Part shown: positions 46,867-55,147 of the stretch, piece by piece
Layout: every line of letters starts with the position of its first letter
Position numbering within the stretch: position 1 is the first letter of the stretch
Source: a bacterium
Lineage (GTDB): Bacteria > Myxococcota > UBA727 > JAUIJE01
Direction of reading: 5' to 3'
DNA length: 64,000 bases
NCBI GenBank assembly: GCA_030431455.1
Contig: JAUIJE010000012.1
Location: 1-64,000, forward strand
Notes under the pieces: model-generated
What the model was told of the DNA's origin: nothing
The model's database searches: none
What the model saw: only the letters and a program-made list of their open reading frames with translations
Translations under genes and position numbers: made by a program

Positions 46867-48399
46867 ATGTCGGGCAACAAATCTTCGGTGGCGGTGATCG
46901 GGGCAGGGCTTGGCGGCCTGGCGTCGGCGTTGCGTTTTTTGGCCAAGGGCTACGACGTCACGTTGTACGACGCGCTCGACACGCCGGGCGGGCGGGCGGT
47001 GGTGTTCGAGCGCGAGGGGCACGTGTTCGACGCCGGCCCCACGGTGGTGACCGCGCCCTATCTCATCGATGAGCTGTTTGCGCTGTTCGGCCAGCGCCGC
47101 GAAGACCACGTGACGTTCATGCCGGTGGACCCGTTCTACCGGGTGGAGTTCACCGATGGCTCGACCTTCGATTACGTCGGCGAGGAGGAGCGCATCCTCG
47201 CCCAGATCGAGAAGCTGAGCCCCCGCGATGTCGAAGGCTACAAAAAGCTCGCCGACCACTCCCGGCGCATCTTCGACAAGGGCTACACCGAGCTGGCCGA
47301 CGTGCCCTTCGAAGGGTTGGCGGACATGTTTCGGGTGGCCCCGGACATGATCAAACTCGAGAACTACCGCACCGTCTACGGCTTGGTCAGCAAGTACATC
47401 CAGGATGAGCGGCTGCGCCAGGTGTTCACCTTTCAGCCCTTGCTCGTCGGGGGCAGCCCGTTCCGCACCAGCAGCATCTACATGCTGATCCATTGGCTGG
47501 AGCGCAAATGGGGCGTGTGGTTCGCCCAGGGTGGCACCGGCGCCATCGTGCGCGCGTTGGTCGAGCTGTTTCAGCAGCACGGCGGCACCCTGCGCTTGTC
47601 CACCCCCATTCGCACCATCGACGTCGACAACGGCGCGGTCCAGGGGATCGTGACCGAACAAGGTGAGCGCGTGGCCCACGACGTGGTGGTCGCCAACGCG
47701 GACCCGAGCATGGTGTACCGCCACATGATCGGGCGGGAGCACCGCCGCAAGAACACCGACCGCAAAGTCGGTCGGGTCAAAAACTCCATGAGCCTGTTTG
47801 TGACCTACTTCGGCACCGACAAGCTCTATGACGACATCGCGCACCACACCATCGTGCTCGGTCCCCGGTACAAAGGGCTGCTCGACGACATCTTCAAGCG
47901 TCGGGTGCTCGCCGACGACTTCTCGTTGTACCTCCACCGGCCCACCGCCTCGGATCGGAGCCTCGCCCCCGCCGGGCGCGAGACCTTCTACGTGCTGTCG
48001 CCGGTGCCCAACCAGCTGTCCGACATCGATTGGGACAAGATGGCCCCCATCTACCAAGACCGCATCCTCACCCACCTCGAGGAGCGCATGATGCCCGGCC
48101 TGCGCGAGCACCTCACCTGCGCGTTCTCCGTCGACCCCCGCTATTTCCAAAATGACCTGCGCTCGGCGGACGGGGCTGCGTTTGGGCCCGAGCCGTTGCT
48201 GACCCAGTCGGCGAGCTTTCGCTACCAGAACAAGTCGCCCGACGTGGCGGGCCTGTTCTTTGTCGGGGCCGGCACCCACCCGGGCGCGGGCATGCCCGGG
48301 GTGATCAGCTCGGCCAAGGTGGTCGACCGTTACATCGACGCGGTGGGCGAGGTCCCGCGCGCGCAGTCCCCGGCGGCGACGTGGAAGGGGGCGGCGTGA
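46867..48399 (+). CDS. crtI: Phytoene desaturase
   Basis: 510 residues, as usual for CrtI. The N-terminal dinucleotide-binding motif is VAVIGAGLGGLASALRFLAKG, followed by DTPGGRAVVFEREGHVFDAGPTVVTAP. The C-terminal signature is GLFFVGAGTHPGAGMPGVISSAKVV. It introduces double bonds into phytoene with FAD to give neurosporene, lycopene or further products. AGGAG precedes the ATG, and the 85-base gap upstream is AT-rich (TTTTCATAATAAAAATAG), so it probably has its own promoter. Its stop overlaps the crtB start. Confidence 0.92.
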   Translation: MSGNKSSVAVIGAGLGGLASALRFLAKGYDVTLYDALDTPGGRAVVFEREGHVFDAGPTVVTAPYLIDELFALFGQRREDHVTFMPVDPFYRVEFTDGSTFDYVGEEERILAQIEKLSPRDVEGYKKLADHSRRIFDKGYTELADVPFEGLADMFRVAPDMIKLENYRTVYGLVSKYIQDERLRQVFTFQPLLVGGSPFRTSSIYMLIHWLERKWGVWFAQGGTGAIVRALVELFQQHGGTLRLSTPIRTIDVDNGAVQGIVTEQGERVAHDVVVANADPSMVYRHMIGREHRRKNTDRKVGRVKNSMSLFVTYFGTDKLYDDIAHHTIVLGPRYKGLLDDIFKRRVLADDFSLYLHRPTASDRSLAPAGRETFYVLSPVPNQLSDIDWDKMAPIYQDRILTHLEERMMPGLREHLTCAFSVDPRYFQNDLRSADGAAFGPEPLLTQSASFRYQNKSPDVAGLFFVGAGTHPGAGMPGVISSAKVVDRYIDAVGEVPRAQSPAATWKGAA

Positions 48400-49331
48400 C
48401 CTCGACCGCGTTGGTTCCCACCCGTCCCCCGTCCGGCGACCCGGCCGGGGTCGAACAGCTCGCCCAAGCGGTGCTGTCTCACCACGCGCGCTCGTTCCGG
48501 TGGGGGCAGTTCTTCTTGCCCCCCGACGTCGCGGATGAGGCCGCGGTGGTCTACGCCTTTTGCCGCGAGGCCGACGACGCGGTGGACGAAGCCGCCGACC
48601 CCGAGGCCGGGGCGGTGGCGCTGCAAGCCCTGCGGGCCCAGTTCGAGGGGCGGTCGCCCCGCACCCCCCTTGTTGAGCGATTCTGTGACATTGTCGAACG
48701 CCGCCAGATCCCCAAAAGCGCGGTGCAGGACCTGCTCGACGGCATCGCCCAAGACACCGGGCCGGTCACCATCCAAGACGACGGCGAGCTGTTGCGCTAC
48801 TGCTACCGCGTGGCCGGCACCGTGGGCGTGCTCATGTGCGGGGTGCTGCGGGTGACCGATCGCGAGGCGATCCAGAACGCCATCGATCTCGGGGTGGCGA
48901 TGCAGTTGACCAACATCTGCCGCGACGTGCGGGAGGACCTCGACCGGGACCGGGTGTACCTGCCCAAGACCCGGCTCGACGCGTTCGGCCCGGACGCGAT
49001 CACCGGGCCGCGGGCGCGCGAGGCCGTGCGCCAGGTGGTGCGCGATCTGCTCGCCATGGCCGACCGTTACTACGAAAGCGGGTTTCGCGGTCTGCGGGCG
49101 ATCCCGGCCCGGGGCCGGCTCGCCATCGTGGTCGCGGCCGAGCTGTACCGCGCCATCGGACACCAGCTGCGCAGAAATGGCGGCGATGCCCTCGCCGGGC
49201 GCACCGTGGTGGGGCCGGTCAAAAAGCTCTGGCTCGTCGGGCGCAGCCTCGTGCGGTACCTGTTTTTGCCCGCCCGGGCGCGCCACCAGCGTGAGCTTCA
49301 CGCCGCGTTTCACACCCTGTTGCCGCGCTGA
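48396..49331 (+). CDS. crtB: Phytoene synthase
   Basis: 311 residues. Both Asp-rich motifs of squalene/phytoene synthases are present: CREADDAVDEAAD (about residues 55-67) and LTNICRDVREDLDRDRVYLP (about 170-189). It condenses two GGPP to phytoene. GTG 48396 is chosen because it overlaps the crtI stop (GTGA) and has GAAGGGGG upstream. The precursor GGPP must come from a gene outside the window. Confidence 0.92.
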   Translation: MTSTALVPTRPPSGDPAGVEQLAQAVLSHHARSFRWGQFFLPPDVADEAAVVYAFCREADDAVDEAADPEAGAVALQALRAQFEGRSPRTPLVERFCDIVERRQIPKSAVQDLLDGIAQDTGPVTIQDDGELLRYCYRVAGTVGVLMCGVLRVTDREAIQNAIDLGVAMQLTNICRDVREDLDRDRVYLPKTRLDAFGPDAITGPRAREAVRQVVRDLLAMADRYYESGFRGLRAIPARGRLAIVVAAELYRAIGHQLRRNGGDALAGRTVVGPVKKLWLVGRSLVRYLFLPARARHQRELHAAFHTLLPR

Positions 49332-49342
49332 ACGACCGCGCG

Positions 49343-49396
49343 GCCCCCGCCGTCTCCCAATGTTGTTGTGGGGGTGTTCGCCCCGTGGGCGGGGGC
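49343..49396 (+). terminator. Long-loop inverted repeat after crtB
   Basis: GCCCCCGCC (49343-49351) pairs with GGCGGGGGC (49388-49396) across 36 bases, 12 bases past the crtB stop. There is no U-tract, so terminator function is uncertain. Confidence 0.3.
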
Positions 49397-49469
49397 TCAT
49401 CCTCCCGCGCGCGGTTGACGATGGCCGGCCAATGCGCTTTCTTCGCCGCCACCAAGGGGAGGTAATCGA

Positions 49470-50198
49470 ATGTTGACCCAAGTGATGTTGGCCCTGTCCA
49501 TTTCTGCTGCGCCCGGGAGCGCCGCCGTCGATGTGGGCATCGCCCCCGAAGCGCACGAGGTCAGCGCGCTCGATGCGTCCCTCGCCGAGGCGGGCAGCTT
49601 TGAGGTGCCGGGCCAAAAGCCGATGACCCGGCAAGAGGTCGTGGCCGACCGGGGCCACCTGATTCGCGAGGTCATCCAGGAAGACAGCGCCCCCCACGGG
49701 GTGGTGGTGTCCGCGGGGATGAGCGAGGACGAGGTCGAGTTCTTCGACAAGTTCTTCGCGTTCGGGACCGACGATGACCTCCACCCGGAAATCGAAGACA
49801 ACAAGGTCGGCATCTGGCTGCTGTGGGTGTTCTTCGGGCTGTACGGCGGTCCGCTGTGGATTCACAAAGTCATGCTCGACGACCCCACCATCGTCAACGA
49901 CGACTACAACGACGACGCGCTGACCTTCTGGCTCTGGCACTTGGCGCTGTTCGCGGGCAACTTCGCGTTCATGTACGTCGGCATCGTGTGCTTCATCGTC
50001 GGCGTGTACGTGACCATGCTCGTCGGCGGCATCACCATGCTGATCCGCTCGGTGTGGCTCAACCCCGTCTCGTACATCAACTTCCTCAACCGCCACGCGG
50101 TCGGGGGCGGTGGCGGCAAGAAGCGCCGCAAGAGCCGGCGCAAGGCGATGGCCACCGTGCGTGACCTCGTGCCCACCGCCGCACAGCTCGCCTACTAG
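49470..50198 (+). CDS. Hypothetical exported membrane protein
   Basis: 242 residues. A possible signal peptide (MLTQVMLALSISAAPGSAA) is followed by an acidic soluble region and two or three helices (about 112-130, 150-170 and 172-195; GIWLLWVFFGLYGGPLWI, FAFMYVGIVCFIVGVYVTMLVGG). The tail is Gly- and Lys/Arg-rich (GGGGGKKRRKSRRK). No family is recognised. GGGGAGG lies 7 bases before the ATG. A strong hairpin follows the stop. Confidence 0.65.
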   Translation: MLTQVMLALSISAAPGSAAVDVGIAPEAHEVSALDASLAEAGSFEVPGQKPMTRQEVVADRGHLIREVIQEDSAPHGVVVSAGMSEDEVEFFDKFFAFGTDDDLHPEIEDNKVGIWLLWVFFGLYGGPLWIHKVMLDDPTIVNDDYNDDALTFWLWHLALFAGNFAFMYVGIVCFIVGVYVTMLVGGITMLIRSVWLNPVSYINFLNRHAVGGGGGKKRRKSRRKAMATVRDLVPTAAQLAY

Positions 50199-50207
50199 TG
50201 TCCACCG

Positions 50208-50236
50208 ACGAGACGCCCGATCGGGCGCTCGTCGTG
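50208..50236 (+). terminator. Strong hairpin after the membrane protein gene
   Basis: A near-perfect inverted repeat of about 14 bp around a central GATC, with one bulged A in the left arm (CGACGAGACGCCCGA against TCGGGCGCTCGTCG), starting 10 bases past the stop. There is no U-run after it. Confidence 0.5.
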
Positions 50237-50327
50237 GCCCTGGCGAGCGCAAGGCATCTGTTGATTTTGAGATGCGCTCTGGCCTTGGGAGGGGCTGTCA
50301 CAGGCCTCCCCCGCTGACACGGCACCC

Positions 50328-50347
50328 GGGCGACCTCACGGTCGCCC
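50328..50347 (-). terminator. Hairpin downstream of the Spo0M-like gene
   Basis: GGGCGACC-TCAC-GGTCGCCC, a perfect 8-bp stem with a 4-base loop, 20 bases beyond the stop of the minus-strand gene. There is no U-run. Confidence 0.45.
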
Positions 50348-50367
50348 TTGCCATGTGGGGCCATCGC

Positions 50368-51294
50368 TCACGCGGTGAGCGGCACCCGCACGTCCTTGAA
50401 CGCCACGTTGGGCGCGCCCTCGGCGTCGGCGAGACAGCGCACGATGAGCTGCACGCGCTCGTCGCTCATCGCGGTCTCGGGGTCGAACCCGTTGCTCGAC
50501 AGCGCGGCCTTGAGGTCGATGTCGGAGACCATCCAGGTCTGGGTCGCTTGTTTGCCTGGCTTCATCTGCAGCGGGAACTTGATGTACGTGCCCCCGAAGC
50601 TCACGCTCAGCGGGTTGGGCTCGAGCTCCGGGTCCTGGTCCTGGGCCACGAGCACGTCTTGCCCGTTGAGGCGCAAGCGAATCTCGTACTTGGTCGCGGC
50701 CAGCACCGCGTCCTCGTTGGCGGTGACCACCACCGTGCCCTTGAGCACCGAATCGCCCACGGGGAAATGGCTGCTGTCCGCGGGGCGGCCCTCGATGACG
50801 GTGATGTCCACCCCCATCGACGCTTGCTCGGCGAGGGCGACCTCGGCCTCGCCCTGGGGATCAAACGGCGAACCTTTCACGTCGGCGATGCAGCGCACGA
50901 TGAGCTTGACGTCGCTGTCCCCCACCGCGTCGTTGGGGTCTTCCCATTCTTGGTTGCGCAGGTAGCGGGCGATCTCGAGCTCGCCCACCGTCCAGGCGTA
51001 TTCGATGACCTCGCCGGCTTTGCAGGCCCGCTCTTCTTTGACCGCCTTGCCGAAGCTGACCACCACGTCGGTCCACTCTTCGTCTTCGCCCTCGCGGGTG
51101 CGGAGCACGACCTCGGCTTTGGACGCGAGCATCACACAATCCTCCTGGATCGTGACCCGCATCTTGCCGGACACGCTGGTGTCGCTGAGCTTGATTTTGG
51201 CCTGACCGGGGCTGACGCCCTCGACCTCGGTGACTTCCACTTGGGCGGTCTTGGCCCCGCCCGCGAACTTCTTGATCTTGTCGAACAGTCCCAT
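50368..51294 (-). CDS. Tandem Spo0M/arrestin-like protein
   Basis: 308 residues, soluble and beta-rich. The N-terminus MGLFDKIKKFAGGAKTAQVE followed by VSPGQAKIKL and a string of beta strands resembles Spo0M (arrestin-like) proteins. The second half (about 160-308) repeats the pattern (FPVGDSVLKGTVVVTANEDAVL, FPLQMKPGKQATQTWMV). Both halves end in a VKLIVRCIADVKGSPFD / VQLIVRCLADAEGAPNV unit. The function in this lineage is unknown. AGGAGG lies before the ATG. A single-gene unit. Confidence 0.6.
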   Translation of the reverse strand: MGLFDKIKKFAGGAKTAQVEVTEVEGVSPGQAKIKLSDTSVSGKMRVTIQEDCVMLASKAEVVLRTREGEDEEWTDVVVSFGKAVKEERACKAGEVIEYAWTVGELEIARYLRNQEWEDPNDAVGDSDVKLIVRCIADVKGSPFDPQGEAEVALAEQASMGVDITVIEGRPADSSHFPVGDSVLKGTVVVTANEDAVLAATKYEIRLRLNGQDVLVAQDQDPELEPNPLSVSFGGTYIKFPLQMKPGKQATQTWMVSDIDLKAALSSNGFDPETAMSDERVQLIVRCLADAEGAPNVAFKDVRVPLTA

Positions 51295-51488
51295 CGGTTC
51301 CTCCTGGTTGGAGGCTTTTCACTATCCGGCGCCGCGGGGAGCGACAACGAGAATCGTTTCAGATGCTGTCACATTGTGAGGGGCCCCACCAAAACCGGCG
51401 CGGGCCGGGATCCGGTTCGTCCACCCGGGGGGGCTGGTTCGTTTGCGTTTTCAAAACCCAATGGGACTGGGCCGTCCCCCGGGCTGGT

Positions 51489-51617
51489 CTACCGCGGGAT
51501 CTCGAGCACGAACCCCGGCCACGGGCTCCACACCGCGGGGCGAGGCGGGGGGCTTTTTGGGGGGGCGTCGGGGCTGGCGTCGGCGGGGACGGGCGGGGGG
51601 CTTTTTTTGGCGGGCAT
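51489..51617 (-). CDS. Small Pro/Ala-rich protein
   Basis: 42 residues, basic start MPAKKSPPPVP, then Pro/Ala/Asp-rich and ending WSPWPGFVLEIPR. It starts one base inside the stop of the upstream gene (TGATG), the coupling seen for real genes here, which is the only support for it. It could be a chance open frame. Confidence 0.35.
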   Translation of the reverse strand: MPAKKSPPPVPADASPDAPPKSPPPRPAVWSPWPGFVLEIPR

Positions 51618-52024
51618 CAGGCGGACTCCGCGACGGCGGGTGGGGCCAACAGGTGGCGGGCTTCGAGCAAGGAATGGGCGATGTCGGGGCGCACCCCGTG
51701 GCGTTGGGCCAGGCGCTCCATCTGCAGCGCGCCGGCTGCGGTCTGGAGCACGACGACGCTGCGGGTGAAGCCCTCGTGCACCCGGCGGCGGGCGGGGCGC
51801 AGCGCGGCCTCGAAGTCGGGGCGGTTGTCCCCCGGGGCTTGGCGGAGGTCGACGACCAGCGCGCACCCGGGGCGCAGGGGCGCGGTGACCTCGACGAACG
51901 CGGTGAGCGACCGGATGAGCTCCTCGGCGTCCCGCGGGCGGGCCGCCGACCGGGTGAGCACCACCGCGGCCAGGGCCGGATCGTGTTCGACGCGCACCAG
52001 GCGATCGATGAACAGCAGCTTCAT
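51617..52024 (-). CDS. Hypothetical protein, SpoIIAA/STAS-like fold
   Basis: 135 residues. Alternating strands and helices (AAVVLTRSAARPRDAEELIRS, GCALVVDLRQAPGDNR, RSVVVLQTAAGALQMERLAQ) suggest the small SpoIIAA-like/STAS fold in which a conserved Asp follows a buried strand. No phosphorylation Ser is obvious. The start is the ATG at 52024; the frame is open further upstream but there it runs against the HU gene. It is divergent from HU. Confidence 0.5.
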   Translation of the reverse strand: MKLLFIDRLVRVEHDPALAAVVLTRSAARPRDAEELIRSLTAFVEVTAPLRPGCALVVDLRQAPGDNRPDFEAALRPARRRVHEGFTRSVVVLQTAAGALQMERLAQRHGVRPDIAHSLLEARHLLAPPAVAESA

Positions 52025-52271
52025 CCCCGGTCCATCGGTCCGATCCGGGCCGCGACGAAGCCTGGCGCGGGCCCCCGCGCAAAAAATCGGCGGCGTGACG
52101 CGGCGCGCAACCACCCCGATATTGCCCGACTTTTCCGGAAAAGCGCATAACCATGCGGCGGATTCGAAAAAAACCAGGTTGACTCTGAACCGTTTGCGGA
52201 GGAGAACGCGCAAAACCGCATGCCCATGCGCTTTTGACCTGATTCGTCCCACCCCGTCCGAGGAGAGCACA

Positions 52272-52544
52272 ATGACCAAAGCCGAACTCATCGACATCGT
52301 TTGCAGCAAGTCCGACGCGCTGACCAAAAAGCAAGGCGCCGAAATCGTCGAGGCCTTCTTCGACTCCATCCGGGAAAGCGTCCGCAAGGAGAAGAAGTTC
52401 TCCGCCCCCGGCTTCGGCACCTTCACCGTGCGCGAGCGCAAAGCCCGCACCGGCATCAACCCGCGCACCAAAGAGCCGATCCAAATCCCCGCGAGCAAGA
52501 CCGTGGGCTTCAAGCCGGCCAAAGCGTTCAAAGAAGCGCTCTGA
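52272..52544 (+). CDS. HU-family DNA-binding protein
   Basis: 90 residues, the standard HU size. MTKAELIDIVCSKSDALTKK, GFGTFTVRERKARTGINPRT (the DNA-binding arm) and KTVGFKPAKAFKEAL are classical. It bends DNA and shapes the nucleoid. AGGAG lies 7 bases before the ATG. The 247-base gap to the divergent gene holds AT-rich patches and TTGACT (52179-52184). A strong intrinsic terminator follows. Confidence 0.95.
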   Translation: MTKAELIDIVCSKSDALTKKQGAEIVEAFFDSIRESVRKEKKFSAPGFGTFTVRERKARTGINPRTKEPIQIPASKTVGFKPAKAFKEAL

Positions 52545-52596
52545 TCGCTGCGCCAGCGCCGCGGCGGTCCTTGGCGGGCCGTCCGCGGGCGTTTAG

Positions 52597-52628
52597 ACGC
52601 CGGCCCTCGGGTCGGCGTTTTTCTTTTT
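52597..52628 (+). terminator. Intrinsic terminator of the HU gene
   Basis: The stem CGCCGGCC/GGTCGGCG (one G-U pair) with a CTCG loop is directly followed by TTTTTCTTTTT. This is the only textbook stem plus U-tract in the window. Confidence 0.85.
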
Positions 52629-52654
52629 GAATCAATAGGTTATGCCCGTCCCGG

Positions 52655-53941
52655 ATGGATCGCAAAACCGCCCACCAGCTCGCGGCCCTGATCGTCACCC
52701 TCTCGGTGGCGTCGACGCTGAGCCACGTGCGGACCTCGCCCCTGGGCTCGGCCAACCCCAAAAGCCGCTTCGCCACCATCGAGGGCCTCGTCGAACGCGG
52801 GACCTTCGCCATCGAGCAGTCGCCCTACAAGGGCACCATGGACCGGGTCAAAAAGGACGGTCATCTGTACTCGAGCAAGCCGCCGGTGCTCTCGACCCTG
52901 GCCGCCGCGGTCTATTTCCTGGAAAACCGCGTGTTGGGCTGGACCCTGGACGCCCACGAGGCCCGCGTGGTGGCCTCGACCATCGTCTGCGCGGTGGTGC
53001 TGCCGCACGCGGTCATGCTCTGGCTGTTCTGGCTCTTTTCGCTGCGGCTGTGCCCCGACGACAAGCGGGCCCTCATCGCGCTGTTGCTCGTCGCCACCAC
53101 CTGGCTCGGGGTGGGCTACGCCGTCGACCTGCAAAACCACACCGTGGCCGCGGCCCTCGGCCTGTTCGCGCTCTACGCCGCGCACCGGACGGTCGAGGAC
53201 CAGCCCGAATCCAGGCTGCTGCCCGCCCTGAGCGGCCTGTGCGCCGCGCTGTTGTGCACCGTGGACCTCTCGAGCACCCCGCTGTCGGTGGCGGTGTTTT
53301 TGTACGTGGCCCGGGCCGGGGGCAAAGCCAGCGGCAAAGCCACCCTCACCTTCGTGGGGGCGGCCCTGGTGCCCCTGGCGCTGCATTTCGCCCTCACCTG
53401 GATGGTCCTGCACAGCCTGTTGCCCGCCTACCTCCACCACGACCTCTACGAACGCCCGCTCAAGGAGTGGACCAATACCATTGGGATCTTGACCTACACC
53501 TGGAACGCCCTGCTGTTCGGCCACCACGGGCTTTTGATCATGACCCCGGCGGTGGCCCTCGGGGGGTACGGGCTGGTGGCGCACGCGTGGTTCAAGGGGC
53601 GGTGGCGGCGGCTGGCCCAGCACGTGTTCTGGCCGGTGGTGGTGATCACGGTGGTGTACCTCTCCATGAACCGCAACTACGGGGGCCAATGCGTCGGCTT
53701 CCGCTGGCTGATTCCAGCTTCATTGTGGACGATGCTGTTCATCGCCCCGGCGCTGTACACCCTGGGGGCGGGCCGGCGCGCCCTGTGGGGGCTGGGCCTG
53801 TGTCTTCTGCTCGGGCGGTTGGCGGTGGAAGACGCGCTGCAACATCCGTGGCAGCACGGGACCTGGGACCGCGTGCTCACCGGGGCGAAGGGCAAGTACC
53901 CCGACAACGACCGCGCGTCGTTGCGCCAAAAGCAGCGCTGA
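52655..53941 (+). CDS. Multi-span membrane protein, GT-C glycosyltransferase-like
   Basis: 428 residues with about nine hydrophobic helices. The first loop, RFATIEGLVERGTFAIEQSPYKG, then KDGHLYSSKPPVLSTLAAAVYF, resembles the first extracytoplasmic loop of GT-C/PMT-like lipid-linked glycosyltransferases. NRNYGGQCVGFRWLIPAS in the second half is similar to such proteins from planctomycetes. No acidic catalytic pair can be assigned with certainty. The function is probably sugar or lipid transfer at the inner membrane. Confidence 0.6.
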   Translation: MDRKTAHQLAALIVTLSVASTLSHVRTSPLGSANPKSRFATIEGLVERGTFAIEQSPYKGTMDRVKKDGHLYSSKPPVLSTLAAAVYFLENRVLGWTLDAHEARVVASTIVCAVVLPHAVMLWLFWLFSLRLCPDDKRALIALLLVATTWLGVGYAVDLQNHTVAAALGLFALYAAHRTVEDQPESRLLPALSGLCAALLCTVDLSSTPLSVAVFLYVARAGGKASGKATLTFVGAALVPLALHFALTWMVLHSLLPAYLHHDLYERPLKEWTNTIGILTYTWNALLFGHHGLLIMTPAVALGGYGLVAHAWFKGRWRRLAQHVFWPVVVITVVYLSMNRNYGGQCVGFRWLIPASLWTMLFIAPALYTLGAGRRALWGLGLCLLLGRLAVEDALQHPWQHGTWDRVLTGAKGKYPDNDRASLRQKQR

Positions 53942-54036
53942 GCGCAGACCCGACCGCCGGGCATGAACAGAATGTGCACAGCGTGATCGAGAATTGATCG
54001 TAGAGCTTGCGCTGGGTCTCCCCTACGGTGGAGCCT

Positions 54037-54696
54037 ATGAATATGCCCTTTCCCGTGACCCGACCGCTCGATTTTGCGCGGCTGAGCCCCGACGAGATGA
54101 CGCGGCGGGCCCAGTCCTTGGTGGCCGAGATGAAGACCCGCCGGTCGGTGCGGGTGTTCTCGGATGAAAAGGTCCCGCACGACGTGTTGCGGGGGTGCCT
54201 GGAGGTGGCGTGTTCGGCCCCGTCGGGGGCCAACCTGCAGCCCTGGAGCTTTGTCGTCGTCGAGGACCCGGTCCTGAAGCGGCGCATTCGCGAAGGGGCC
54301 GAGGAAGAGGAGCGGGCGTTTTATGCCGGGCGCGCGTCCGACCAGTGGCTCAAGGATTTGTCGTTCTTGGACCTGGGCGCGGACAAGCCGTTTTTGGAGG
54401 AGGCCCCGGCGCTGATCGCGGTGTTCAGCCAGCCGGTGCGCGATTCGGGACAAGCCAACTACTACGTCAAAGAGTCCGTCGGCATCGCGGTGGGGTTTTT
54501 GATCATGGCGCTGCATCAAGTGGGATTGTGCACGCTGACGCACACCCCGAGCCCGATGAAGTTCTTGGGCGAGATCCTGGGCCGCCCCGACCACGAGCGG
54601 CCCTACGTGTTGATGCCGGTGGGCTATCCGTCGACGGCGTGCCAAGTGCCGGTGATCGGCCGGCGCCCCCTCGACGAATCAGTCACATTCCGGTGA
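54037..54696 (+). CDS. Nitroreductase-fold flavoprotein, iodotyrosine deiodinase-like
   Basis: 219 residues. The FMN motif is KTRRSVRVFSDEKVP and APSGANLQPWSFVVVEDP. The active-site lid residues of iodotyrosine deiodinase are present: E92 and Y96 in EEEERAFYAG and K117 in ADKPFLE, with the same spacing (4 and 21) as Glu157, Tyr161 and Lys182 of human IYD. The C-terminus LLxRPxHExxxxLMPVGYPS-like region also matches. Family knowledge: IYD homologues remove halogen from halotyrosines; ordinary nitroreductases lack this triad. ATG 54037 has GGAG just before it. Confidence 0.8.
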   Translation: MNMPFPVTRPLDFARLSPDEMTRRAQSLVAEMKTRRSVRVFSDEKVPHDVLRGCLEVACSAPSGANLQPWSFVVVEDPVLKRRIREGAEEEERAFYAGRASDQWLKDLSFLDLGADKPFLEEAPALIAVFSQPVRDSGQANYYVKESVGIAVGFLIMALHQVGLCTLTHTPSPMKFLGEILGRPDHERPYVLMPVGYPSTACQVPVIGRRPLDESVTFR

Positions 54697-54721
54697 CGTC
54701 GTGGCCCCGGGGGCCTGACCG

Positions 54722-55063
54722 TCAAATCAGCTCGTAGAGATTGTCCACCGGGCGGCCGACCACGGCCTTTTTGCCTTTGATCGCGATGGGCCGTTGCAGC
54801 AACGTGGGGTGTTCGGCCATGTGGCCGATGAGCGCGGCGTCGGACTCGTCGCCGGTGAGGCCGAGCTCTTTGTACGCCTTGTCGTTTTTGCGCAGCAGGT
54901 CTTTGGGCTTTTTGCCCAACATCGCGAACACCTTCTTGAGCTCCGCCTTCGACAAGGGCTCGACGGTGTATTCACGGTACCGGTAGGGGGCTCCTTCTTG
55001 GTCAAGCAAGGCGACCGCCTTGCGACAGGTGCTTCAAGTCTTTTTGCAGATGAGCTCGATCAT
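54722..55063 (-). CDS. ArsC/Spx-family selenoprotein (UGA-containing)
   Basis: 113 residues if codon 10 (TGA, 55034-55036) is read as selenocysteine. The frame from ATG 55063 (AGGAGG upstream) to the stop at 54722 reads MIELICKKT-U10-STC13-RKA, which lines up with the CxxC-R-K-A redox motif of Spx/ArsC proteins with Sec in place of the first Cys. Downstream are EYTVEPLSKAELKKVFAMLG and EHPTLLQRPI, hallmark ArsC-family segments, and the total length is normal. A hairpin with a GGUC loop follows the UGA. Without Sec the gene would lose its active site. It would be a thiol-dependent reductase in the cytoplasm. Sec machinery genes are not in the window. Confidence 0.82.
55006..55023 (-). promoter_or_regulatory. 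Candidate bacterial SECIS element
   Basis: GCAAGGC-GGUC-GCCUUGC, a perfect 7-bp stem with a GGUC loop. The loop lies 18-21 bases after the UGA; in E. coli fdhF the GGUC of the SECIS loop lies at 19-22. It is inside the coding sequence, as bacterial SECIS elements are. Confidence 0.75.
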
Positions 55064-55147
55064 GTGTCCTCCTCGTGGGTGAGCCGCCTCCTGGGGCGGG
55101 GCACAATACCTCTTTTCCCGTCCTCGTCGGGCTGTCAGGGTCCGACC

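Noticed and set aside
51363-52271. Long open frame continuing upstream of HU
   Set aside because: HU homology begins at ATG 52272 with AGGAG before it; the upstream part has no protein-like pattern.
55034-55036. In-frame TGA in the ArsC-like gene as a pseudogene mutation
   Set aside because: It falls exactly on the redox Cys position, is followed by an fdhF-like hairpin, and the rest of the gene is intact, which fits selenocysteine better than decay.
54794-55147. Extension of the metallo-beta-lactamase-fold gene upstream
   Set aside because: It would overlap the ArsC-like gene on the other strand, and the signal peptide clearly starts at 55148.
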